This document shows, piece by piece, positions 1 to 5,875 of a stretch of 21,434 bases of DNA (its first letter is position 1; each line of letters opens with the position of its first letter). A program made the position numbers and the translations under genes. A model generated the notes under the pieces. It worked only from the letters and a program-made list of their open reading frames with translations, made no database searches and was not told the DNA's origin. This DNA comes from a virus: IMG/VR virus record IMGVR_UViG_3300028364_000168, positions 1 to 21,434 of that record; one strand, given 5' to 3'.

Positions 1-1
1 T

Positions 2-523
2 GTATACCTCCCGAGTTACAAGGGTACCTCAGAGGACGAAGTGCTACAGGCTATCAAAGAGTTTACTGATCGTGAAAACTTCTATCAGTTTACCCTAAGT
101 GTAGACGATGACCCTATGTCTATCCTTGAACAGATCAGGTACTTCGCAGAGGTATGTGGCTGCCGGTACGTGTTCTTTGAACCTATCCAAGACCTAGCGT
201 ACTCACGACAGAACGATGCAAGTATTGAGGGCTGGCTCAGTGAGTTATCCACCAAGCTGTCCCGTCTTGCTACTGAACTAGGGGTAGGCATTGTGTCTAT
301 TGCTCACGAGAATGATGATGGGCAGATACGTGACTGCCGTATGATTGGTAAGCGAGCCAGTGTTGTCGTCAAGCTAAGCCGTGACAAGCTGGCTCCTGAT
401 GATGATACTCGTAACACTACGAGTCTTATCGTTGATAAGAACCGACCCGTTGGTCCAACAGGATTCGGGGGTATGCTTGAGTTCGATCCCTCAAGCTTCA
501 CACTAGGAGAGAAGGAGTTTTAA
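2..523 (+). CDS. Replicative DNA helicase (T7 gp4/DnaB type), C-terminal part
   Basis: This frame is open to the left edge of the window, so only the C-terminal part of the protein is present. It matches the RecA-like core of the T7 gp4/DnaB hexameric helicases, which unwind DNA ahead of the polymerase using NTP. Visible are a Walker B-like strand (YVFFEPIQDL), a long amphipathic helix (SELSTKLSRLATELGV), the strand and polar motif VSIAHEN (motif H3, where T7 has VVICHLKN), and the C-terminal block DKNRPVGPTGFGGMLEF, equivalent to T7 KCRFTGDTGIAGYMEYN and containing the arginine-finger region. Whether a primase domain is fused upstream cannot be seen. The stop TAA abuts the ATG of the next gene. 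The fold is secure; the split between helicase-only and primase-helicase is unknown. Confidence 0.85.
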   Translation, partial: VYLPSYKGTSEDEVLQAIKEFTDRENFYQFTLSVDDDPMSILEQIRYFAEVCGCRYVFFEPIQDLAYSRQNDASIEGWLSELSTKLSRLATELGVGIVSIAHENDDGQIRDCRMIGKRASVVVKLSRDKLAPDDDTRNTTSLIVDKNRPVGPTGFGGMLEFDPSSFTLGEKEF

Positions 524-1099
524 ATGTGGATTAACACAGCCAACATGGAGGTAGGCTTAACCTACCAAGTAAACGAAACCTCAAAACTATTTGTATTCTT
601 AGGATGGGGGCCAAACGAGCACACTTGGTCGAGTGGAAAGAGTATCCGTGCTAAGTACAGTACCTCTGAACACAACCTACCTTATCGTAAGACTATCTTC
701 GAAACACCAGACCAACCAAAGGAAAATACAATGGTTAAACTTTATGAAATCACAACAGACGGTAAGACAGTATTCGGAACTAAGCTGGCAGTAAACAGCT
801 CAGGTGACTGGGTAATGGAGATCAAGGGTGAAGGCACAGTTATGGCTGTACCTAAGGTTAACGTACAGGAAGTCTTCCCTTACACTGTAGAGATTAAGTT
901 TAACGATCACCGTTCAGGGGCTACACAAGGGTATAGCTACTTCGCTACTGCCGGAGACTGGGCAGTTGGTGACCTCGTAGTACCAAAGGACAGCTCAAGT
1001 ATTGCTACTGTAACTAAGCTTGACTGCAAGTCTGCTGCTGCTACCAAGTGGCTCAGTGGTATGAAGCTACAGGGTACGTACATTAAATCAGGAGAGTAA
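524..1099 (+). CDS. Hypothetical phage protein with possible internal start
   Basis: A 191-aa protein I do not recognise as a named family. It starts directly after the helicase stop, with GGAGAGAAGGAG as a strong ribosome binding site. The first ~69 residues are rich in aromatic and polar residues; the rest (from Met70) is a compact beta-rich segment with KLYEITTDGKTVFGTKL near its start and KWLSGMKLQGTYIKSGE at its end. Met70 (position 731) has its own good binding site (AAAGGAAA at 718-725), so two products or a former two-gene fusion are plausible. There are no transmembrane segments or catalytic motifs. Its place between helicase and polymerase suggests a replication-linked role, but that is only context. 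Confidence 0.75.
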   Translation: MWINTANMEVGLTYQVNETSKLFVFLGWGPNEHTWSSGKSIRAKYSTSEHNLPYRKTIFETPDQPKENTMVKLYEITTDGKTVFGTKLAVNSSGDWVMEIKGEGTVMAVPKVNVQEVFPYTVEIKFNDHRSGATQGYSYFATAGDWAVGDLVVPKDSSSIATVTKLDCKSAAATKWLSGMKLQGTYIKSGE

Positions 1100-1102
1100 C
1101 CA

Positions 1103-1230
1103 ATGAACTTTATGATTGAAGAGTTTGAAGAAGAAGACATGGGCACACACCCTGGGGTTGGCACTTCTTAGTAGGGGTACTGGCTGGTGTGATGCTTGGT
1201 GTTGGAGTAACCGTAATGTATTTAACTTAA
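1103..1230 (+). pseudogene. Small single-pass membrane protein, frame interrupted (or -1 frameshifted)
   Basis: An ATG at 1103, after GGAGAG, opens an acidic peptide (MNFMIEEFEEEDMGTHP) that runs to a TAG at 1169-1171. The -1 frame carries a convincing transmembrane helix (WHFLVGVLAGVMLGVGVTVMYLT) ending in TAA at 1228-1230, directly before the next gene's ribosome binding site, and that frame has no start codon after the TGA at 1126. Joining the frames at the proline codon (CCC TGG instead of CCT GGG, around 1150-1155) gives a 42-aa protein with an acidic head and one membrane span. A one-base loss at this point, or -1 slippage of the proline tRNA on CCCT, would both explain it. The function is unknown. 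Confidence 0.55.
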
Positions 1231-1240
1231 GGAGAGACAG

Positions 1241-1408
1241 ATGAATGAAGCAAGAGTAAAAGCCTGGCTTAAGCAGGCAAAGTCAAAAAGAGAAAGCAAC
1301 CTTATCCTTGCAGCTTTGAAGGACGCATTTAAAGAAGGTAAACATGCCAGACAAAAAGAAGTAGAGGGAGCTTTAATTGTGTTGGGTGTAGCCTTGTTGG
1401 AGGAGTAA
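1241..1408 (+). CDS. Small hypothetical protein (55 aa)
   Basis: ATG at 1241 preceded by GGAGAGACAG; the frame runs to TAA at 1406-1408. The product is Lys/Arg-rich and predicted helical (MNEARVKAWLKQAKSKRES...), ending in a short hydrophobic stretch (ALIVLGVALLEE) too short to be a sure membrane span. It lies between two predicted membrane-protein genes, and its stop is two bases before the next ATG, so translation is probably coupled. I recognise no family. Support for a real gene is the binding site, the tight packing and the absence of any other candidate here. Confidence 0.6.
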   Translation: MNEARVKAWLKQAKSKRESNLILAALKDAFKEGKHARQKEVEGALIVLGVALLEE

Positions 1409-1410
1409 CA

Positions 1411-1623
1411 ATGCTAACAGTCCTAAAGGTGTTTGTATCAGGTCTTAGAGTTATACTAGAAACAACAGCAGCTGTATTTCTTTCTATAGTTATACTCTCA
1501 ATGTTTCTTTTCCTTACTATTGGACCCTTGGTGTTAACTATAGACCTAGAGCAACCTTGGTACCTAACAATTTACCTAGTTACTATTCTTTTATTTGGAC
1601 TATTAGAGGAGAACACATGTTAA
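1411..1623 (+). CDS. Small membrane protein, two predicted spans
   Basis: A 70-aa protein with two strongly hydrophobic segments, roughly residues 20-43 (AAVFLSIVILSMFLFLTIG and onward) and 50-64 (WYLTIYLVTILLFGLL), separated by an acidic turn (DLEQP). Ribosome binding site GGAGG lies eight bases before ATG 1411. The last seven bases overlap the polymerase start (ATGTTAA), so polymerase translation is probably coupled to it. The size and topology would suit a phage inner-membrane protein (superinfection exclusion, holin-like, or replication anchoring), but nothing in the sequence chooses among these, and early placement argues against a holin. Confidence 0.75.
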   Translation: MLTVLKVFVSGLRVILETTAAVFLSIVILSMFLFLTIGPLVLTIDLEQPWYLTIYLVTILLFGLLEENTC

Positions 1624-3043
1624 CAGTAGTCTCGGATTGCGAAACAGATGGGCTAGACCCAGACAACCTGTGGTGTGTAGTCAATAAGGAACTAGGGGGA
1701 AAGTCCTACAAAGCCTGGGACATAACCTCAGGGTATGATACCTTCATTGACTACGCAAAAACAGTAGACCGTTGGGTATTCCACAACGGCATAAGCTACG
1801 ATGGTCCCGTGATAAATAAACTACTCGGGTCCACGGTAATTGATCCCTTTAAAATCTGTGACACCTTTGTTGTCTCCCGCCTTGTGAACTATGTAGGGTA
1901 CAACGGTCACGGACTAAACGAGATTGGTATATCATTAGGGCAAGCCAAGACAGTGTTCAACGATTGGGAGAAGTACACCCCAGAGATGTTGTCCTACTGT
2001 GAAGACGACGTAGACTTAGGCACCAAGATATACAACAAGTACAAGAAGTATATCGACGATCCTGCTTGGGCTATGTCAATGGAAACTGAGCACCGTATGG
2101 CTATGTTGTGTAAGAAGATGCACGACAATGGCTTTAAGTTTAACCTACAGCTTGCTAACGAAGTACTACCTCAGATACAGGACAGACTCGACGAGCTTAG
2201 TGCAGGGATGCAACGAGCATTCCCACCTGAGCTTAAGGAGGTTCATCGCATACAGTATCGTACTAAGGCAGACGGTGAACTGTATGTCACCACAGCTAAC
2301 GCTATGGATAACTTTCCTAAGACTGTAATCGAGGGGGACGAACTGGTGTGTTTCAACTGGGTATCGTTTAACCCTGGGTCTCACCTCAACCGTATTGATA
2401 AACTATGGGAGGCAGGGTGGGACCCTACTGAGAAGTCCAAGTCACACTACAAGTTCTCTCAACGGGGTGCAGTAGGTGACAAGTGGGGTAAGAAGATACT
2501 AACTCAAGAGATGTACGACAAGAAGAAGGAAGAGTTTGACCACTATGGTTGGACAGTAACAGACGAGAACCTTGGGACACTGCCTAGTACGGCACCTCAG
2601 GGCGCTCGTGACCTTGCTGAGTGGTTGTGCCTCAATGGTAGACTCAAGCCACTAGAGGAACGTATCAGGGAGTGTGAGAGTGACGGACGTATCCGTACTA
2701 ACTTCTGGCATATTGGCGCATGGACTCACCGGATGTCCCACTCATCTCCTAACCTAGCTAACATCTCCTCACCATTTCACGGTGAAGCGGTGACTGCGGT
2801 TGACCTAGTTAAGGAAAGGTTTGACGGTCAACTACGTGCTATGTTTACAGTGGACGAGGGTAACTGGCTGGTAGGTACAGACGCTGAGTCTATCCAGCTG
2901 CGTATCCTAGCTCACTACCTAAAGAACGACGAGTACGTACAGGCTATCCTTGAAGGGAGAAAAGAAGATGGAACAGACATCCACAACGTTAACCGTGCAG
3001 CACTCGGACTTGGTCACCTTACTCGGGACCACGCCAAGACTTT
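1617..3043 (+). CDS. DNA polymerase (family A, T7 gp5 type), exon 1
   Basis: First exon of the phage replicative DNA polymerase: residues 1-475 plus two bases of codon 476. Start ATG 1617 is chosen because GAGGAG lies just upstream; the frame extends 60 bases further up but without a comparable site. The N-terminal 3'-5' proofreading domain has ExoI D7/E9 (SDCETDG), ExoII HNGISYD (56-62) and ExoIII Y127xxxD131. The polymerase domain begins in this exon with the NFWHIGAWTHRMSH segment and motif A (LVGTDAESIQLRI, catalytic D422), then the start of motif B (R470 and K474 in TRDHAKT). The T7 thioredoxin-binding insertion region appears shorter here, with about 45-50 residues before SFNPGSH. Read without splicing, the frame hits TAG at 3051-3053, inside the intron. 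Confidence 0.93.
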
Positions 3044-3323
3044 TAACACGTAGAAGTCTATAAACTCGGTGAACTCAGGGAAACTCCTAACGTAAAGACG
3101 AGGACAATCCTGAGCCAAGCTAAGTAAACAAAGCTATTGATTACTTAGAAGGTGCAACGACTATCGAAAGCACATCGAAAGATGGAAGTTAGTAGAGTAC
3201 ACCCAAGTGGGTGGAAGCGCCGAGCACTCTAAGGAGAGTGGTGATATAGTCTGCTCTGCATGGAGACATGCAGCAGTTCATAAGAGAACGGGCTGAGCCT
3301 AACGAACTCAGTTGAACATAAGG
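3044..3323 (+). ncRNA. Group I intron (IA2/td-like) in the DNA polymerase gene
   Basis: A 280-nt insertion interrupts polymerase motif B. P1: exon bases 3037-3043 (AGACUUU) pair with 3053-3059 (GAAGUCU), leaving a U.G wobble at the 5' splice site. P7: GACUAU 3159-3164 pairs with AUAGUC 3246-3251. P8: CACUCU/AGAGUG (3225-3230 with 3235-3240). Extra hairpin CACCC/GGGUG (3200-3204 with 3209-3213), as IA introns have near P7. P9: CUGCAUG-GAGA-CAUGCAG (3256-3273, GNRA loop). The 3' end GAACAUAAGG closes with the terminal G (3323). The stretch GAUAUAGUCUGCUCUGCAUG and the GAACAUAA 3' end are, from memory, almost identical to the phage T4 td intron. It contains no ORF. Splicing restores the T7-like reading KTFIYAWLLGAG. 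Confidence 0.92.
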
Positions 3324-3810
3324 TATCTACGCTTGGTTACTCGGGGCAGGAAGTGGCAAGGTCGCTCGCATCCTGGGATGTACAACACAACAGGCTAAAG
3401 GAGCGGTGGATTCTTTCGTTGAACGTACCACGGGACTTGGGAAACTTAAATCAGGACTTATCCGTAGAGATGCAGCCCGAGGTTACTTTGAAGGTTTCGA
3501 CGGTAGAAAAGTTATATGTCCCTCAGAGTACTTGATGCTTGCAGGGTACTTGCAGAACGGAGAAGCTGTAATCATGAAGAGAGCCAACTGGTTATGGGAC
3601 AAGTGGTGTACAGAAGATGGCTTGAACTTCAAGCAAGTCAATCTGGTTCACGATGAGTACCAAACAGAAGTTTGTGGGACGTATGAAGAAGCAGAAAGAG
3701 TAGGTTACCTACAGTGTAAAGCTCTTGTAGCTACAGGAGAAGAACTCGGATTGTTTTGCCCAATGTCTGGTGAGACACGAGTAGGGAGGTCTTGGCTTGA
3801 AACCCACTGA
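3324..3810 (+). CDS. DNA polymerase (family A, T7 gp5 type), exon 2
   Basis: Second exon; the first T completes the Phe476 codon, and the spliced protein is 637 aa (T7 gp5 is 704). It carries the rest of motif B/O helix (IYAWLLGAGSGK, Tyr478 equivalent to T7 Tyr526), DGRKVICPSEY matching T7 DGRKVHVRSPH, and motif C LVHDEYQ with catalytic D586 and E587. The position equivalent to T7 Tyr530 is Leu482, a departure from T7 and E. coli Pol I (both Tyr). Tyr at the T7 526 site is what T7 itself has. Without splicing this exon has no appropriate start, so production of active enzyme depends on the intron. The 3' end overlaps the endonuclease gene by 14 bases. Confidence 0.93.
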
Positions 3811-4213
3811 TAAACGGTGTAAGCATTGTAAGGAGTATAAACCAGCAACCTTCAACTTCTTCTTTAGAAAGAAATCTGCTAAGGATGGCTACACCCCAGA
3901 CTGTAAAGTCTGTCACGTTGCTAAAAACAAGGCAAACCCTAACTTCATAACTCAACAGAGAAAGTCATGGTTAAAAACTAAATACGGTATTACCCCTGAA
4001 GACTACAACAGTTTGTACAAAGAACAGGAAGGACTCTGTGGTTGTTGTGGCGAGCCTAGCAAAGAGACCTACCTCTGCGTTGATCACTGTCATTCTACTA
4101 AAGAAGTAAGAGGTTTGTTATGTCGTATGTGTAACAAGAGTATCGGAGGTCTTGGAGACACAGTTGAAGGTTTACAGAAAGCGATAGACTACTTAAAGAA
4201 ACACACACACTAA
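3797..4213 (+). CDS. Endonuclease VII-like HNH (His-Me finger) nuclease
   Basis: A 138-aa protein with the recombination endonuclease VII signature: YGITPEDYNSLYKEQEG (63-79), C81/C84, VDHCHS (95-100, catalytic His97), RGLLCRMCN (105-113) and GGLGD. An extra N-terminal CxxC pair of pairs (C8/C11, C36/C39) probably forms a second zinc knuckle. In T4 this family cleaves Holliday junctions and branched DNA; related stand-alone copies act as homing or nicking enzymes. The start is TTG 3797, seven bases after GGGAGGT; ATG is absent nearby. It overlaps the polymerase stop, and it lies just downstream of an ORF-less intron, so a role in intron mobility is possible. A PD-(D/E)XK resolvase candidate exists further on, so the resolvase job may not be its own. 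Confidence 0.85.
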   Translation: MKPTDKRCKHCKEYKPATFNFFFRKKSAKDGYTPDCKVCHVAKNKANPNFITQQRKSWLKTKYGITPEDYNSLYKEQEGLCGCCGEPSKETYLCVDHCHSTKEVRGLLCRMCNKSIGGLGDTVEGLQKAIDYLKKHTH

Positions 4214-4223
4214 GGAGAACACA

Positions 4224-4418
4224 ATGGCTTACGTTTGCACCTGCAAGGACTGTAAGAAAATGAAGAAGAAGGGATACATACTTGGCACACGTAGGTCTAC
4301 TCACTTTGCAAGCGGATGGTCTCCTGACGGCAGCGTAGGTACTTACTCAGCGTACGTAAAGTACTTTAAGTACCAGCCAGGACGTAGGCCAGATGTAAAG
4401 TTCGACAAGAACCCTTAA
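4224..4418 (+). CDS. Small Cys/Lys-rich hypothetical protein
   Basis: A 64-aa protein with a good ribosome binding site (AAGGAGAAC) before ATG 4224. The N-terminus reads MAYVCTCKDCKKMKKKGY: three cysteines in CxCxxC spacing followed by a lysine run, which could bind a metal, but no second Cys/His pair is present to complete a zinc site. The remainder is basic and aromatic (YVKYFKYQPGRRPDVKF), consistent with nucleic-acid contact. I do not recognise a family. It is followed 19 bases later by another small gene with the same kind of binding site. Confidence 0.65.
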   Translation: MAYVCTCKDCKKMKKKGYILGTRRSTHFASGWSPDGSVGTYSAYVKYFKYQPGRRPDVKFDKNP

Positions 4419-4437
4419 CACACTAAGGAGAATAACA

Positions 4438-4620
4438 ATGTCTTATAAAATGGAAGAAATAACTAGTAACGTAAGGGTTGGTCGCCCCTCCGATGGCTCG
4501 CTTAACGTAGAAATTTGGCAGGTAACACGAGGGTGGTTACCAGGAGCTGATCTAGGTCCTATGGAAGAGTTCTTTATACCCCCCAACGCTGTAGAATCTT
4601 TGTTCGAGTACTTACGATAA
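4438..4620 (+). CDS. Small hypothetical protein (60 aa)
   Basis: ATG 4438 follows AAGGAGAA. The product (MSYKMEEITSNVRVGRPSD... ending AVESLFEYLR) looks like a small mixed alpha/beta domain: two strands (NVRVGR, LNVEIWQVTRG) and a C-terminal helix. No motif or membrane segment is visible. It is the last gene before promoter 4624-4652; its stop codon is only four bases before the -35 box. The function is unknown. Confidence 0.6.
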   Translation: MSYKMEEITSNVRVGRPSDGSLNVEIWQVTRGWLPGADLGPMEEFFIPPNAVESLFEYLR

Positions 4621-4623
4621 CCC

Positions 4624-4652
4624 TTGACACAACTCTAAGACTAACTTACTAT
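4624..4652 (+). promoter_or_regulatory. Sigma70-like promoter upstream of ssb
   Basis: TTGACA (4624-4629), a 17-nt spacer and TACTAT (4647-4652), continuing TAAC. The same layout, TTGACR-N17-TACTATTA, recurs before thyX (11357) and before the 13525 gene. It sits in one of the few intergenic gaps (4621-4693) on the + strand. The transcript would begin about 30 bases before the ssb start, whose binding site is AGAGGAAT. The -10 TACTAT matches consensus at four of six positions; the -35 is perfect. Confidence 0.8.
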
Positions 4653-4693
4653 TAACGTATTGAAACAACAGACAGCTATAAGAGGAATCACAA

Positions 4694-5140
4694 ATGGCTT
4701 CTAACACCTATTACATTACCGGAACTGCACAGTGGGCTAAGGTATTTGCTCATAACAAAGACAAGAACGAAGACTTCCATGGGCCAGGTGGTGCATACGT
4801 TGTTGACCTCGTGGTTGACAAGGAAGAGCTTGATGCTTTCGTATCGACTGGCGCACGTACTACCCCTAAGGCTACTGACGAAGGTATGTCTATCAAGTTT
4901 AAACGTAAGCATACCCACCCCACTATCAGTGCCTTCGGGGGTCCACCTCAGGTAGTAGATGCAAACAAAGACGCATGGGATGGCACCCTGATTGGCAATG
5001 GTTCTACTGTTGAGCTTGCATACACAGTATATGACACTAAGATGGGCAAGGGTTGCCGCATGGAAGGTATGCGAGTGATTGAACACATCGAGTTGCCACC
5101 TATGGAAGGTGACTCTGGTGTTGCCAAGCTGCCGTTCTAA
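4694..5140 (+). CDS. Phage single-stranded DNA-binding protein
   Basis: A 148-aa protein resembling the OB-fold ssDNA-binding proteins of marine podoviruses. Family features seen: the GTAQWAKVF opening, a strand AYVVDLVVDKEEL, IKFKRKHTHP, GGPPQVVDANKDAWDG, the conserved block LIGNGSTVELAYTVYDT and a final strand MEGMRVIEHIEL. The protein ends in a bare C-terminal Phe (KLPF). T7 gp2.5 also ends in Phe, but here the preceding tail is only mildly acidic, so the usual acidic partner-binding tail is reduced. The role would be to coat single strands and coordinate helicase and polymerase. It is the first gene after a promoter, which fits a highly expressed protein. Its stop overlaps the next ATG (TAATG). 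Confidence 0.75.
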   Translation: MASNTYYITGTAQWAKVFAHNKDKNEDFHGPGGAYVVDLVVDKEELDAFVSTGARTTPKATDEGMSIKFKRKHTHPTISAFGGPPQVVDANKDAWDGTLIGNGSTVELAYTVYDTKMGKGCRMEGMRVIEHIELPPMEGDSGVAKLPF

Positions 5141-5421
5141 TGGAGGATACCTTGGTGAAGTACACAGAAGAAGACCTACAAGACATGGTCTGGGGTGACC
5201 ACCCAAACTTTGAAACAGTTGTTGACGAGAGTCCTACAGGGGCAAGCCGCTGGAGCACCCGCTACGAGAGTATTATTAAAGAGAAGGACACAGGTAAATT
5301 CTTTAACCTCTCTTGGTCTGTCGGTTCAACAGAGAGTCAAGAATGTGATCTTGATGTATTTCTTTTTGAGGTAGTTCCTAAAGCAGTAACTCAAGTAGTG
5401 TACGTAGAGGCACCATCCTAA
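5140..5421 (+). CDS. Hypothetical protein (93 aa)
   Basis: An acidic protein with an EEDLQDMVWGDHPNFE start, a central RWSTRYESIIKEKDTGKFF and a beta-rich end (FNLSWSVGSTESQE, DVFLFEVVPK). I do not recognise a named family. ATG 5140 overlaps the ssb stop (TAATG) but lacks its own binding site; GGAGG at 5142-5146 points instead to TTG 5152 or GTG 5155 in the same frame, so the true start may be 12-15 bases downstream. Its stop overlaps the next start in the same way. Confidence 0.65.
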   Translation: MEDTLVKYTEEDLQDMVWGDHPNFETVVDESPTGASRWSTRYESIIKEKDTGKFFNLSWSVGSTESQECDLDVFLFEVVPKAVTQVVYVEAPS

Positions 5422-5612
5422 TGGAGAAAATAATCCTAGACTGCGGTCCAGAACTAATGGGGGCAGCGTTAAACGCTGTCTTCCAAGTGCAACTACAGAA
5501 CCCTGACCAACAGGTAGGCTCTGAGTTTGCTATCAACACACAGGTTAACGGTGTCTCAATGGATGTCATTCGTAACCTCAACTCGTACACAATCAGGGAG
5601 CCGTACTCATGA
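5421..5612 (+). CDS. Small hypothetical protein (63 aa)
   Basis: The start overlaps the preceding stop (TAATG at 5419-5423). The sequence begins MEKIILDCGPELMGAALNAV, with a predicted helix followed by a strand-like QVGSEFAINTQVNGVSM. There are no motifs. The end overlaps the next ATG by four bases (ATGA). The chain of overlapping starts from 4694 to 6740 indicates a single translationally coupled unit. The function is unknown. Confidence 0.6.
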   Translation: MEKIILDCGPELMGAALNAVFQVQLQNPDQQVGSEFAINTQVNGVSMDVIRNLNSYTIREPYS

Positions 5613-5875
5613 GCACTTCTACAAACTATGCAGCACAGATGATGATGCAACTAGACACCACTGTAACACTACGTCTTATCACAGTGCTGGAGGATATCGA
5701 GGCAGCTAATGACCCTGCTCACATCTCCTTCTATGACTCTCTCAATGAGACCTTGTCCTTCATGCTTAAGCCTGAGGAGCTAGAGCGATTGTCTACCCGT
5801 GATATTAACCCTGCGTGGCTCACTACTGTGGCGAACCAAGTTGAAGACGCAGAGGTGGTCACTGAGGATGCCTAA
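5609..5875 (+). CDS. Hypothetical protein (88 aa)
   Basis: An acidic, largely helical protein (MSTSTNYAAQMMMQLDTTVTL..., NETLSFMLKPEELERLS) ending in an acidic tail (VEDAEVVTEDA). The start is ATG 5609 in an ATGA overlap with the previous stop; the end overlaps the nuclease start by eight bases. No family is recognised. Such small acidic proteins just upstream of an exonuclease could be partners or inhibitors, but nothing in the sequence shows that. Confidence 0.6.
   Translation: MSTSTNYAAQMMMQLDTTVTLRLITVLEDIEAANDPAHISFYDSLNETLSFMLKPEELERLSTRDINPAWLTTVANQVEDAEVVTEDA

Noticed and set aside
3225-3273. Hairpins considered as terminators within the polymerase gene
   Set aside because: They have no T run and fit the P8 and P9 helices of the group I intron.
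4357-4370. Palindrome TAAAGTACTTTA within the 4224-4418 gene, similar to the one at the thyX promoter
   Set aside because: It encodes VKYFK in frame and is not near a promoter; two short matches are not enough to call an operator.
4688-5206. 172-codon minus-strand open frame over ssb
   Set aside because: It is antisense to the recognised ssDNA-binding protein, with no start signal and no protein-like features.
5799-5867. N-terminal extension of the PD-(D/E)XK exonuclease
   Set aside because: It would overlap the upstream gene heavily and lacks a binding site; ATG 5868 fits the coupled layout.
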